This document shows positions 54,001-63,325 of a DNA stretch of 64,000 nt, piece after piece; position 1 is the first letter of the stretch; each line of letters begins with the position of its first letter. A model generated the notes under the pieces. The model had not been told where the DNA came from. It was given only the letters and a program-made list of their open reading frames with translations, and did no database searches. The position numbers were made by a program, and so were the translations under genes. The stretch lies in contig NZ_CP141048.1 in NCBI RefSeq assembly GCF_034627025.1, positions 3,050,001 to 3,114,000 of the forward strand, given 5' to 3'. Source of the stretch: Microvirga lotononidis (GTDB lineage: Bacteria; Pseudomonadota; Alphaproteobacteria; Rhizobiales; Beijerinckiaceae).

Positions 54001-54477
54001 GGCCTGGGGCTTGGCGGAAATGATCTCGCTGATCTGGCCCTGGCGGACGAGGGCGGGCGACCGGGCGCCGGTGGCGGCATCCGCGAACAGGATCTGCACG
54101 TCGCGGGCGCGCACTTCCTTGCCGTTGACCCGGTAGGTCGAGCCTTCCTCGCGCTCGATCTTGCGCGAGATTTCCAGCAGGTCCGTATCGTTGAAGGCGG
54201 CCGGGGCCGTGCGCTCGGCATTGTCGATGGTGAGCATCACCTCGGCCCAATTGCGGGCCGGGCGGTTGCCGGAGCCGGAGAAGATGACGTCGTCCATCCC
54301 CGTGGCGCGCATGTTCTTATGGGAGTTCTCCCCCATGACCCAGCGCAGGGCCTCGACGAGGTTGGACTTGCCGCAGCCGTTCGGGCCGACCACGCCGGTC
54401 AGGCCCGGCTCGATCAGGAAGTCCGTCGGCTCGACGAAGGTCTTGAAGCCTGCAATGCGAAGGCGCGTCAGCTTCAT
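51019..54477 (-). CDS. smc: Chromosome segregation protein SMC
   Basis: A 1152-residue SMC. The N-terminal ATPase lobe has Walker A (GPNGCGKSNLVEALRW, residues 31-46). Long coiled coils flank a hinge around residues 500-600. The C-terminal lobe has the signature MTLLSGGEQALTATAL and Walker B ICVLDEVDAPLDDANVERY. It compacts and segregates the chromosome with ScpA and ScpB. Full length. It lies between a DsbA-like gene upstream and atpI downstream, a rhizobial arrangement. Confidence 0.96.
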   Translation of the reverse strand: MKLTRLRIAGFKTFVEPTDFLIEPGLTGVVGPNGCGKSNLVEALRWVMGENSHKNMRATGMDDVIFSGSGNRPARNWAEVMLTIDNAERTAPAAFNDTDLLEISRKIEREEGSTYRVNGKEVRARDVQILFADAATGARSPALVRQGQISEIISAKPQARRRILEDAAGIAGLHARRHEAELRLKAAEDNLVRVEDVIRELESQIESLKRQGRQASRYKNLSAEIRRLEALMYAISFAEAREQAATAERQVAEDLKAVADATEEQTRAATAQAVAAHGLPALRQAEAAAAAALQRLTHARNELESEERRSKERVVELERHIGDLNRDIAREAAQRTDAQATIERLQSEADEIALTTDGADDVRAEAEERLQTAEAELAEAEAALSALQAQTSDLNARRAALERAVREEMERASRFRSEKERLEREIAALSGSPEDGPSLDDMREEAAIAEETAQGAEEAVIEARETLSAAREAENRLRQPLNEAERTAQRLETEARTLAKLVTSATSDLWPPAVDQITVRKGYETALGAALGDDLEASVNPTAPHHWAETHAGADDPALPEGVTSLADLSQAPSQLQRRLRQIGVVSKADGLRLRGLLKPGQRLVTEEGDLWRWDGFTAAAEAPSPAARRLAEKNRLGDLEREAASAREQAEHLRHEAEAALEAVRKAASHEMQAIEAARQTRQALDAARTRLSAAERKEAELGQRRSALQEGLARLSESEAEALERVQDAEGALQDLAPAPDLESRLLEERTRVAERRAAASEARAALQSLMHEGELRRRRQESIAADIRLWTDRAARAAKAFEDLGERLERAQDEHQRLLEAPDTYLQRRRALMAEVEEAEAKRKEAADRLADAETGLAESDRAARAALEALSAAREARAGSQARHEAAIARLAEITRNIAENLETTPAGLIELAGLKEGFELPSHGEIESKLHSLKNDRERLGAVNLRADEELTELETKYNNIAGERDDLVEAIKRLRQAIGSLNREGRERLLAAFDVVNDHFKRLFSTLFGGGTAELTLVDSDDPLEAGLEILARPPGKKPQSMTLLSGGEQALTATALIFAVFLTNPSPICVLDEVDAPLDDANVERYCALLEDMARQTETRFVVITHNPITMARMDRLFGVTMAERGVSQLVSVDLQSAERILEVA

Positions 54478-54489
54478 GGGCGCGCTCTA

Positions 54490-54600
54490 CGCTCTCCTCC
54501 CCCTTGCGGGGAGGAGTTGGAGGCGGGGGTGTCGGCGCCGCCCTGGTTCCAGTTCAGCGCTGGCACTCCCACCCTGACCCACCCCACAAGGGGGAGGGGA
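54490..54600. repeat. GC-rich inverted element between smc and the DsbA-like gene
   Basis: CTCCTCCCCCTTGCGGGGAG is a hairpin with arms CTCC(TCC)CC/GGGGAGGAG, and a related mirrored sequence ACCCCACAAGGGGGAGGGG ends the region. It resembles the CTCCCC-TTG-GGGGAG family common in rhizobia. It has no coding capacity. Confidence 0.6.
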
Positions 54601-54657
54601 AAATCGCGGTATGTCCGGTGAAGGCGCGCGCCATCGATCCCGCAACAGGGGATTTTG

Positions 54658-55296
54658 TTATTCGCCCAAGAGAGGCTTGATGATCTTTTCAAGCTCATCG
54701 ATCGATAGGGCTCCAGGATGGCGCTGACCATTGATGAAGAAAGTGGGCGTGGAGTCCACCTTGAACTGCTCCATCGCCCGGTTCTTCACCGCGTTGACTG
54801 CGTCATATAGTTTCTGGTCCTTGAGGCAAGCATCAAATTTTTCCTGTGAAAAACCTGCCTGCTTGAGCATGGCCCGGAGAGCATCGAGGGGTTTGTCGAC
54901 GAAAGCCCAATTCTTCTGCTGGTCGAAGAGCAGGTCCGTGATCGGGTAGTACTTGTCGTTGCCGTCGCAGCGGGCGAGCATGAATCCGGCTGTCGCCAGG
55001 GGGTCAAGCGGGAATTCGCGCAGGACGAAGCGGACCTTGCCCGTATCGATGTAGCGCTTCTTCAGCTCGGGCCAGGTCGTGGCATGGAAATGGGCGCAAT
55101 GGGAGCAGGTCATCGAGGCGTACTCGATGATCGTCACCTTGGCGTCGGCAGGGCCAAGGGCGATGTCGCCCAACGGCCCCTGGACCGCGAGGTCCTGAAC
55201 GGACACGTTCTGGGCGAGGGCCGGAAGGCTCATGCCGAAATAGACGGTCGCGGCTGCGGTTCCGAGAAGCTGAAGCGTCTGACGCCGGGTGATCAT
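54658..55296 (-). CDS. DsbA-family thioredoxin-like protein
   Basis: A 212-residue periplasmic protein. A twin-arginine-like leader (MITRRQTLQLLGTAAATVYF) leads to ALAQ. IEYASMTCSHCAHFHATTWP carries the CSHC active site, and VDSTPTFFINGQRHPGALS is the cis-Pro region. It acts in disulfide formation or redox exchange outside the cytoplasm; RRQ at the start suggests Tat export, though no cofactor is evident. ATG 55296 is chosen. It lies just upstream of smc and after the DciA-like gene. Confidence 0.9.
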   Translation of the reverse strand: MITRRQTLQLLGTAAATVYFGMSLPALAQNVSVQDLAVQGPLGDIALGPADAKVTIIEYASMTCSHCAHFHATTWPELKKRYIDTGKVRFVLREFPLDPLATAGFMLARCDGNDKYYPITDLLFDQQKNWAFVDKPLDALRAMLKQAGFSQEKFDACLKDQKLYDAVNAVKNRAMEQFKVDSTPTFFINGQRHPGALSIDELEKIIKPLLGE

Positions 55297-55368
55297 CGTG
55301 GGGAAGCTCCTGAAGAGATTTCGTCCTGCGGTAGAATGACTTGGCCTTGGAGGCAAGCGTCCAATATC

Positions 55369-55878
55369 TCACGCTTTCGTGCGTGAACCTGAGCTGACGA
55401 TGGCCTGGCCCAGCCGGTCGAGCGCCGCCTTCAAGGATTCCTCCTCGATCGGCCCGACGGCCCTGTCCACCTTGTCCCTCTCCGCGGGGGTGAGGGGGCG
55501 GGGAGCCGGGCGCTTCTTCTCAACCCGCCGCACGGGCCCTTGTTTCAGCACCAGCTTCCCGATGCAGCGCCAGCCGTAATAGGTGTTCACCCTGTCGATG
55601 ACGGTCGGAGCCAGGTGCTGGAGTTCGAGAGCGAAGGCGCTCTCGACCCGGATCACGAGGGTGGCCGGGTCGGGCCGCGCCTCCGGATCCGCATGGGGGC
55701 TCTTGCGCTTCCACTCGATCTTGAGCGGCTGCGTGAAGGCGGAGAGCCGTTCGCCGACGATGTCGGGCCAGGCCATGATGATGTCCGAGGTCGCAAAGCC
55801 TTGCGCCGCCAGGCTGGGAGACAGGCAGACGTCGAGAAACTCGGCAAGGGGGCGGGCAAGAGGCCTCGGTCGTCTCAT
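55369..55878 (-). CDS. DciA-like protein (DUF721)
   Basis: A 169-residue DUF721 protein. The domain begins around residue 15 (LAEFLDVCLSPSLAAQGFAT) and includes the W-P-x-I-V-G segment (AWPDIVGERLSAFTQPLKIE) and LVIRVESAFALELQHLAPTV. In most bacteria DciA loads the replicative helicase at the origin. The basic tail (KKRPAPRPLTPAERDKVD) is extended and possibly disordered. It is divergent from mutY, with only about 58 bases between them. Confidence 0.86.
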   Translation of the reverse strand: MRRPRPLARPLAEFLDVCLSPSLAAQGFATSDIIMAWPDIVGERLSAFTQPLKIEWKRKSPHADPEARPDPATLVIRVESAFALELQHLAPTVIDRVNTYYGWRCIGKLVLKQGPVRRVEKKRPAPRPLTPAERDKVDRAVGPIEEESLKAALDRLGQAIVSSGSRTKA

Positions 55879-55935
55879 GTTGAATGTCCAAAAGCCGCGT
55901 TGGAATATTCCGTGTAGAACGCTATTCCGAATCCC

Positions 55936-57039
55936 ATGTTAACGCCCGCCCCGAGCGCGACCAAGCCCGACCCGCAGGATCTCCTCGCCTGGTACGACCG
56001 TCACCGGCGGGACCTGCCTTGGCGCGCCAAGCCGGGCGTGACGGCCGATCCCTACCGGGTCTGGCTGTCCGAGATCATGCTGCAGCAGACGACCGTGACG
56101 GCGGTCAAACCCTATTACCTGAATTTCCTGGAACGCTTCCCGACCGTCGATGCCCTTGCGGAAGCGCCGTCCGAGGCCGTGATGCAGGCCTGGGCGGGGC
56201 TCGGCTATTATTCCCGTGCCCGCAACCTCCATGCCTGCGCCAAGGCCGTCGTGGAGAAGCACGGCGGGCGTTTCCCGGGCCGTGAGGCGGAGCTCCTGAA
56301 GCTCCCTGGCATCGGTGCCTACACGGCGGCGGCCGTGGCGGCGATCGCGTTCGACGAGAAGGCCGCCGCCGTGGACGGCAACGTGGAGCGGGTCATGTCC
56401 CGCATCTTCATGGTCGAGGAGCCGCTGCCCAAGGCCAAGCCCCTGATCCGGTCCCTGACCGAGGCCCTGGTGCCCGAGGACCGGCCGGGCGACTTCGCCC
56501 AGGCCGTGATGGATCTCGGCGCCACCATCTGCACACCCAAGCGTCCGGCCTGCGCGCTCTGCCCCTGGATGGTGCCCTGCCGGGCCCGGGCCGAGGGCTT
56601 GCAGGAGACCTTCCCGAAGAAGCAGAAGAAGGAGACGGGGCAACTGCGCAAAGGGGCGGCCTTCGTGGTCCTGCGTGCCGACGACACGATCCTGCTCCGC
56701 ACCCGTCCGCCGCAGGGACTTCTCGGGGGCATGGCCGAGCCGCCGACGAGCGCCTGGGAGCCGAATTACGAGCCCTCCCGCGCCGTGCTCGATGCCCCCA
56801 TCGAGGCCCGCTGGCAGCGCCTGCCGGGCACGGTGAAGCACGTCTTCACCCATTTCCCGCTGGAGCTCACGGTGCTGTTCGCGAAGGTCGCGAAGGGCAC
56901 GCCCGCGCCCGACGACATGCGCTGGACGCCGCGCCTTCAGCTGCACGAGGAGGCTTTGCCCGGCGCCATGAAGAAGGTGCTGGCGCACGCATTGGGAGAG
57001 ATCCCGGGCGGGAAGGCGAAGGCTCCCGCGAAAGACTGA
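55936..57039 (+). CDS. mutY: A/G-specific adenine glycosylase MutY
   Basis: A 367-residue MutY. It removes adenine opposite 8-oxoguanine. The catalytic Glu is in VWLSEIMLQQTTVTAVKPYY, and the helix-hairpin-helix is LPGIGAYTAAAVAAIAF with Asp in AAVDGNVERVMSR. The four-cysteine iron-sulfur loop is CTPKRPACALCPWMVPC (C-x6-C-x2-C-x5-C). The C-terminal NUDIX-like domain (AAFVVLRADDTILLRTRPPQ) reads the oxidised base. It converges with the LysR gene (57040), with no gap between stops. Confidence 0.95.
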   Translation: MLTPAPSATKPDPQDLLAWYDRHRRDLPWRAKPGVTADPYRVWLSEIMLQQTTVTAVKPYYLNFLERFPTVDALAEAPSEAVMQAWAGLGYYSRARNLHACAKAVVEKHGGRFPGREAELLKLPGIGAYTAAAVAAIAFDEKAAAVDGNVERVMSRIFMVEEPLPKAKPLIRSLTEALVPEDRPGDFAQAVMDLGATICTPKRPACALCPWMVPCRARAEGLQETFPKKQKKETGQLRKGAAFVVLRADDTILLRTRPPQGLLGGMAEPPTSAWEPNYEPSRAVLDAPIEARWQRLPGTVKHVFTHFPLELTVLFAKVAKGTPAPDDMRWTPRLQLHEEALPGAMKKVLAHALGEIPGGKAKAPAKD

Positions 57040-57936
57040 TCAGGCGCCCACGAGCGCCTTCTGGTTCTTCTTGAACAATGCCGCCAAGGCATTCGCCACC
57101 CGGGCCACGTTGGGGCGGTTCCGGCTGCGCCGGTGCATGACGAGGAAGACGTCTTCGATCAGGTCGCCCTCCGGCTTCGTGATCTGGACGAGGTCCGGAT
57201 CCGAATCGCCGAGCCAGCAGGGCAGGAAGGCGGCGCCGAGGCCTGCTTTGGCCGCCTGATAGCGGATCGGCATGTCGCCGATTCGCGCCGCGACAGTGCG
57301 GCCCTGGGCGAACTCGGCCACGTAGGCTGCCTGGCGGGACAGGGTCGGGTCCTCCGGCGGCGCGATGACCGCCGTGGGATTTTCCGTACGGGCATACATG
57401 GCGAAGGCGATCTGGCCGATCTTCCTCGCCACCAGGTCGTCGCTTCCTTCGGGCAGGTTGCGCATCCGCAGGCCGATATCCGCCTCGCCGGACGCGAGGT
57501 CGAGCCTGCGGCGAGTGGGGATGTAGGCGATTTCAACGGGTGCGGCCGTTTCGTGCAGCTCGGCCGCGTAGAGGGACAGGAACAGGGTCACCGAGGCGGT
57601 GGCGGTGATCCGCACCGGCGCGTCGGGATCGGGCCGGTAGGCCGCCGCTGTCCGCGACACCACGGCGGCCGCGTCGCCCATGGTGTTTGCCGCTTCGAAG
57701 ATGGCCTGTCCGGCTTCCGTCAGATCGAGGTTGTTGGGCCCTCGCTGAAAGAGGGAGAGACCCAGTGTTTCCTCCAGCACCTTGATCCGCCGCGCGACGG
57801 TCGGCTGGCTCTGGCCGAGCGCCTTCGCGGCGCTGTTCATCGATCCATGAGCCACCACGGCGAGAAAGATCCGCAGATCGTCCCAGGACGGTTCGGAGAA
57901 GGCGAGGCGGAAGGGATCGAGAGACGAAGAAGCCAT
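57040..57936 (-). CDS. LysR family transcriptional regulator
   Basis: A 298-residue LysR protein. The HTH lies at residues 18-77 (WDDLRIFLAVVAHGSMNSAA, then KALGQSQPTVARRIKVLEET, LSLFQRGPNNLDLTEAG). The substrate domain follows from about residue 92. It is most like the GcvA/ArgP-type orphan regulators that often control a neighbouring transporter. The ABC importer genes lie upstream on the same strand, 295 bases from this gene; regulation of them is a guess. Full length. Confidence 0.88.
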   Translation of the reverse strand: MASSSLDPFRLAFSEPSWDDLRIFLAVVAHGSMNSAAKALGQSQPTVARRIKVLEETLGLSLFQRGPNNLDLTEAGQAIFEAANTMGDAAAVVSRTAAAYRPDPDAPVRITATASVTLFLSLYAAELHETAAPVEIAYIPTRRRLDLASGEADIGLRMRNLPEGSDDLVARKIGQIAFAMYARTENPTAVIAPPEDPTLSRQAAYVAEFAQGRTVAARIGDMPIRYQAAKAGLGAAFLPCWLGDSDPDLVQITKPEGDLIEDVFLVMHRRSRNRPNVARVANALAALFKKNQKALVGA

Positions 57937-58097
57937 GACAGGATGCTAAAGCGTTGGACCGGGTTCGGCATAGGGGGGATGTTCCGGCTAAGGGGACAAG
58001 CCGCACCATGGCTCAAGGGCCGTTGTCCCACAGCCTGTCAGGAGAGGGGGAGACCTGTTCAGTTCTGATGAGGGCAATTCCCCCGAACACCCCGCAT

Positions 58098-58188
58098 GTC
58101 ATCACGGGGCTCGTCCCGGTGATCCCGATCGGAAAGGTGAGGCGCTTCACACGATCGGGATGGCCGGCACAAGGCCGGCCATGACGTG
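58098..58188. repeat. Two adjacent dispersed palindromes, GGCCGG family
   Basis: TCATCACGGGGCTCGTCCCG then GTGATCCCGATC (58098-58131) is a variant, and GATGGCCGGCACAAGGCCGG then CCATGACG (58152-58188) is a typical copy. They fill the gap between the LysR gene and the permease gene; nothing else is seen there. Confidence 0.65.
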
Positions 58189-58230
58189 GCGAGTGTCAGC
58201 CTGAGCAGCCGAATGCCGTGAAAGAAACCT

Positions 58231-60039
58231 TCAGCTCAAAGCGGCCTTGGGTTCGAGCCGGCTGACCGCCGGAGAACGAGCAGGCGCATGAAATGCGTTC
58301 ATCCGCGCCTGGTCTTCGGCATGCGGCTCGCATTGCCAGGGCAGGGCTCCCTCGGGGAGGTACTTGCCCAACGCATCGAGGACGAGCATGGCGACGGTCA
58401 CCACGGCGACGATGACGATGGCCACCGCTGAGGCCTGGCTCGCAAGGCCCGCTTCCTCGAGATTGTAGAGCACGACGCCGATGGTCTCCGTCCCGGCCGA
58501 CCAGAGAAGGGCCGAGACCGTGAGTTCGCTGAAGGCGAGCAGGAACGCCATCAATCCGCCCGCGACGGCGGCGGGAAGCAGGGATGGAAGCACGATGCCG
58601 AAGAGGCGCTGCGCCAGGCGTGCCCCGTCGATGGCGGCCGCTTCCTCCTGGGCGACATCGGCCTGCGCCATTCCCGCGAGCACGGGCTTCAACGCCACCG
58701 AAAGAAAGCGGGCGAGATAGGCGAAGACGATGATCCACGGCGTCGCGTAGAGCGAGACGCGCACGAGCGGCAGCGGCTTCAGGAAGAGCAGAATGCACGC
58801 GATGGCCAGCACGATCCCGGGCAGCACATAGGAGATTTCGACGAGAGAGATCGCGAGGATTCGCCATCGTCCCATCAGGCGGATCAATCCATAGGCAACG
58901 GGCACGACCGTCAAGGACAGGAGCAGTGCCGCTCCGCCCGCATAAAGCAGCGAGTTCGCGAAGGCGCGGATCGTGACGTCCTGGCGCACCAGCACTTCGA
59001 CGAAATTGTCGAGCGTGATCGTCGCGATCGACAGCGGCATGCCGTAGGACGGAACGAGGGCCGATGCCATGAGCGACAGGATCGGCAGGAGAAGTGTCGT
59101 GGCCAGAACGGCGCCGACGAAGATTTCGGCCGTGATGCGAGCACGGCCGAGAGTCCAGAACGGCTTCAGGGGCGTATCGTCCTCCAGATGCACGCCGCCC
59201 CTGCGGGTCAGGACCTGGCTTGCCGCAACGCACACGATGGCGATAGCCGCGACGAGAAGGCCGAGGGCCGACACATCGCCGATCATGCCTGTGCCGAAAC
59301 TCGACAGGCGCCGGTAGATGAGAACCGGAAGCGTCAGGTAGTTCACAGGAGCGCCGAGAAGCGCCGGGATGCCGAAATTGCCGATCCCGGCCACGAAGGC
59401 GAGCAGGGCCGCGCCGACGAGATGCGGGCGCAGCAACGGCAGCAGGTGGTCGGTCAGGATTCCGATGGGCCGCGCGCCGTCGATGCGGGCCGCTTCGACG
59501 ACGGCAAGCGGAATACGCTTCAGACCCGCGCTCATCACCACATAGACGAGCGGCGCATGATGCAGGCCGAGCACCAGGATGATGCCGCCGCGCCCGAGCA
59601 TCGGGTTTGCGCTCCCGGCGCCGGGTGCAAGGCCGAGCGCGTTCAGGATCGGGGAGGCGGGACCGGTCAGGTGCAGAAAGGCGAGCGCTATCACCTGGGG
59701 CGAGATCATCACCGACAGGACGAAAAGGAACGACGCGATGCGGCGGCCGCGCAGATCGGTGATGCCGAGGATCAGCGCCATGACCGTGCCGAGGGGCAGG
59801 GCCAGGAAAGTGGACCAGAGCGCCGTCTCGAATGTCGCGCGGGCCGCGCTTGACGCCGAGCGGCTGGAGAGCGTCGAGAGCATGGCGTCGGGATTGAAGG
59901 TGCCGCCGGGAAAGAGGGCGGCGATCAGCAATCGCAGGGCGGGCAGGACGTCGAAGGCGAAGACGAGCAAAGCGACAAGAGCGAGGAGGCCGAAACCTCC
60001 CCGCTCCAGGAATGACTTGGTCTGAAAGCGATCTCTCAC
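58231..60039 (-). CDS. Iron(III)-type ABC transporter permease (fused double domain)
   Basis: A 602-residue permease with about twelve spans in two similar halves, as in FbpB. The first half has FETALWSTFLALPLGTVMAL and the EAA-type loop VVEAARIDGARPIGILTDHL. The second half has AFANSLLYAGGAALLLSLTV and the EAA-type loop EEAAAIDGARLAQRLFGIVL. It starts at GTG 60039; its TGA overlaps the binding-protein stop (GTGA). No ATPase gene is adjacent on either side. The substrate is inferred as iron or a similar small anion complex. Confidence 0.88.
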   Translation of the reverse strand: MRDRFQTKSFLERGGFGLLALVALLVFAFDVLPALRLLIAALFPGGTFNPDAMLSTLSSRSASSAARATFETALWSTFLALPLGTVMALILGITDLRGRRIASFLFVLSVMISPQVIALAFLHLTGPASPILNALGLAPGAGSANPMLGRGGIILVLGLHHAPLVYVVMSAGLKRIPLAVVEAARIDGARPIGILTDHLLPLLRPHLVGAALLAFVAGIGNFGIPALLGAPVNYLTLPVLIYRRLSSFGTGMIGDVSALGLLVAAIAIVCVAASQVLTRRGGVHLEDDTPLKPFWTLGRARITAEIFVGAVLATTLLLPILSLMASALVPSYGMPLSIATITLDNFVEVLVRQDVTIRAFANSLLYAGGAALLLSLTVVPVAYGLIRLMGRWRILAISLVEISYVLPGIVLAIACILLFLKPLPLVRVSLYATPWIIVFAYLARFLSVALKPVLAGMAQADVAQEEAAAIDGARLAQRLFGIVLPSLLPAAVAGGLMAFLLAFSELTVSALLWSAGTETIGVVLYNLEEAGLASQASAVAIVIVAVVTVAMLVLDALGKYLPEGALPWQCEPHAEDQARMNAFHAPARSPAVSRLEPKAALS

Positions 60040-61013
60040 TGGCCGAAGATGTCGGCGAAGGCCGCCTTGTTCTTGGTCTCGTCCGCGAGCGCCTTGGCCG
60101 CGTCGAAGCTCATGACCTTGATCTGCTCGCGCGCCGGATAGCCTTCGGGCAGGGCGACGGCCGGATGGGCCGCGATGTAGCCCTGCTTCAGCGCCAGTTC
60201 CTGGCCTTCCTTCGAGAGCAGGAAATCGACGAAGGCGCGGGCGGCATCCGGGTTCTTCGTGCTCTTGAGAATGGCGACGGGTTCCGTCACCGCCGAGACG
60301 CCTTCCTTCGGGAACACGAACTCGACAGGAGCGCCCTTGGCTTTCTCGCGGATCGGCATGTAGTCGACGATGACGCCGTAGAGCTTCTGGCCGCCGGCCA
60401 CCTGCTTGAGCACGTCGCCGTTGCCGCCGCCGGCGACGGCATCGTTGTCCTTGAGCGCCTCGTAGTATTTCCAGCCGCCTTGCATGGTGCCGGTGAGGGT
60501 CGCCGCATGGATGAGCGCTGCGCCCGAGGTGAGCGGGCTCGGCATCACGAGCTGACCCTTGACCTCCGGCTTGGTGAGATCCTGCCACGAGGTCGGCTTG
60601 AAGGTCGCCTTCGTGTTGTAGGCGATGCCCGTGGTGATCAGCTTGGTGGCGAACCAGAATTTCTGCGGATCATGTGTGCCGGCGGGATAGGCCGACACGT
60701 CGGCCTTCTCGTGTGCCAGCAGGCGACCTTCCTTCTTCAGGCCCTCCATGGTGACGCTGTCGGCGATCAGCAGCACGTCGGCCTGGGGCTGGCCCGCCTC
60801 GAACTCGGCGCTCAGCTTGGCGAGGATCTTCGGCGTTCCGTCGCGCACGAAGGTGACGTTGACGCCAGGATTCCTGGCCTTGAAGGCGTCGATGGTCTGC
60901 TGGGCGTCGGTGTTGGGCTGGCTCGTATAGAGAACGAGGTTGCCGGAGACGCCTTCAGCTTGCGCAAAGGCGGGCATGAGGGCAACGAGCATGGGAAGGA
61001 GAATCCGCTTCAT
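60036..61013 (-). CDS. ABC transporter substrate-binding protein (Fe3+/FbpA-type)
   Basis: A 325-residue periplasmic binding protein. The signal peptide is ILLPMLVALMPAFAQAEG. NLVLYTSQPNTDAQQTIDAF is the usual first strand of the extracellular solute-binding family 1/8. Segments KFWFATKLITTGIAYNTKAT, WKYYEALKDNDAVAGGGNGD and IVDYMPIREKAKGAPVEFVF match FbpA/FutA-like proteins, including the tyrosine-rich iron site (VDYMP). Phosphonate or other anion binding is also possible. ATG 61013 is chosen over GTG 61019. Confidence 0.88.
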   Translation of the reverse strand: MKRILLPMLVALMPAFAQAEGVSGNLVLYTSQPNTDAQQTIDAFKARNPGVNVTFVRDGTPKILAKLSAEFEAGQPQADVLLIADSVTMEGLKKEGRLLAHEKADVSAYPAGTHDPQKFWFATKLITTGIAYNTKATFKPTSWQDLTKPEVKGQLVMPSPLTSGAALIHAATLTGTMQGGWKYYEALKDNDAVAGGGNGDVLKQVAGGQKLYGVIVDYMPIREKAKGAPVEFVFPKEGVSAVTEPVAILKSTKNPDAARAFVDFLLSKEGQELALKQGYIAAHPAVALPEGYPAREQIKVMSFDAAKALADETKNKAAFADIFGQ

Positions 61014-61100
61014 GGGCACGGGGCAGTTCCTCGCGATTGGTTCGGCTGTCCCGCGCTAGCGGTCTTGGATGACGCCTCTGTGACGATAGGTTAGTGCGGC

Positions 61101-61131
61101 AAACGAAAAGGGCCAGCTTTCGGCTGGCCCT
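61101..61131 (-). terminator. Rho-independent terminator of ccrM
   Basis: On the minus strand AGGGCCAGC (61131-61123) pairs with GCTGGCCCT (61117-61109) with a five-base loop, followed by TTTTCGTTT. It lies about 25 bases after the ccrM stop and before the binding-protein gene. Confidence 0.85.
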
Positions 61132-61157
61132 CTCGAAAATCCAATTTGTTGCAAAGG

Positions 61158-62360
<1,203 letters not shown>

Positions 62361-62492
62361 TCACCGGTTACGCAACTGACACTCAGGATCATGATCGGAT
62401 AGGGTAAAGAGGAGGTTTCCAAATGCGAGAAAGTCCAAATATTTTGGATCGGCAAAACTTGCCTACGCATTGAAAATATTGGGATTTTTCGT

Positions 62493-62506
62493 TAATCAGC
62501 GTTAAG
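62493..62506. promoter_or_regulatory. CtrA-like TTAA-N6-TTAA site upstream of ccrM
   Basis: TTAATCAGCGTTAA (62493-62506) resembles the CtrA consensus TTAA-N7-TTAA but has six spacer bases. It lies about 140 bases upstream of the ccrM start, where CtrA controls ccrM in Caulobacter. Confidence 0.35.
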
Positions 62507-62511
62507 GGAGG

Positions 62512-63153
62512 TTACAGGTCCAGTAACCCTTGGCGCAGGGGTGAGAAACTCAAGCGATGGAACGGGCAAGGGCCCTCGCTGGCGATCACCGTGAGGTGCG
62601 CCCTGGTGCTGTAGCCCGCGTTGCTGGCGAAACCATAGGCCGGATAGGCGTTCCCGAGGCGCGCCATCATGCGGTCGCGGACCACCTTCGCCACGATGGA
62701 CGCCGCCGCGATCGACGCGATGGACGAATCACCCTTGATGACCGCTTCCGTCGCACAGGGCAGGGCGGGCGGATCGTTGCCGTCCACGAAGGCCATGTCG
62801 GGCGTGCAGGGCAGGGCGGCGAGGGCCCTGCACATGGCAAGCAGGGAGGCCTGCCGGATGTTGATGGTGTCGATGTCCCGATGCGACACCGACGCGATGC
62901 CGACATGCGACGTTGCAAGGATTTCCGCAAACAGCGCCTCGCGCCTGGCGGCCGTCAGGGCCTTCGAATCGGCCAGGCCCTTCGGCACGTTGTCGAGATC
63001 GAGCACGACCGCCGCCGACACGACCGGCCCCGCCAGCGGTCCTCGTCCGACCTCGTCGAGGCCGGCGATGCAGGTGAAGCCCTGCGCACGGGCTGAAAGC
63101 TCGCGGGCGAGGCCGAGGCCGGTTTTCTGCTTCGGGCGAATCGCTTCTGTCAT
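62512..63153 (-). CDS. rnhB: Ribonuclease HII
   Basis: A 213-residue RNase HII. CIAGLDEVGRGPLAGPVVSA holds the first Asp-Glu pair, LADSKALTAARREALFAEI the conserved Ser-Lys, and AFVDGNDPPALPC the third Asp. The C-terminal KGDSSIASIAAASIVAKVVR carries the final Asp. It removes ribonucleotides from DNA and primer hybrids. Start ATG 63153 is chosen as the family start; ATG 63189 is the alternative. The rnhB-ccrM order is conserved in alphaproteobacteria. Confidence 0.95.
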   Translation of the reverse strand: MTEAIRPKQKTGLGLARELSARAQGFTCIAGLDEVGRGPLAGPVVSAAVVLDLDNVPKGLADSKALTAARREALFAEILATSHVGIASVSHRDIDTINIRQASLLAMCRALAALPCTPDMAFVDGNDPPALPCATEAVIKGDSSIASIAAASIVAKVVRDRMMARLGNAYPAYGFASNAGYSTRAHLTVIASEGPCPFHRLSFSPLRQGLLDL

Positions 63154-63280
63154 GCGCGGGATGAAAGCGGGAACACCGGGCGCTGTCATCCCTCATGCGT
63201 GAACAGGAGAGTCGCAGGGTTCATCCATCGCGGTCTTGTCACGGTGATCACGATTGTTGAAGCGCAGCGCTTTCCAGAAG

Positions 63281-63313
63281 CGGGATGGCCGGCACAAGGC
63301 CGGCCATGACGTG
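63281..63313. repeat. Dispersed palindrome, GGCCGG family
   Basis: GCGGGATGGCCGGCACAAGG then CCGGCCATGACGTGGCG is nearly identical to the copy at 58152. A partial variant lies just upstream near 63229-63256. Confidence 0.65.
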
Positions 63314-63325
63314 GCGGGAATGAAA

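Noticed and set aside
51139..54621. A 1160-codon open frame on the plus strand opposite smc
   Set aside because: It is a mirror frame produced by the GC-rich codon pattern of smc; the minus strand has all SMC motifs, and this frame has no recognisable domain.
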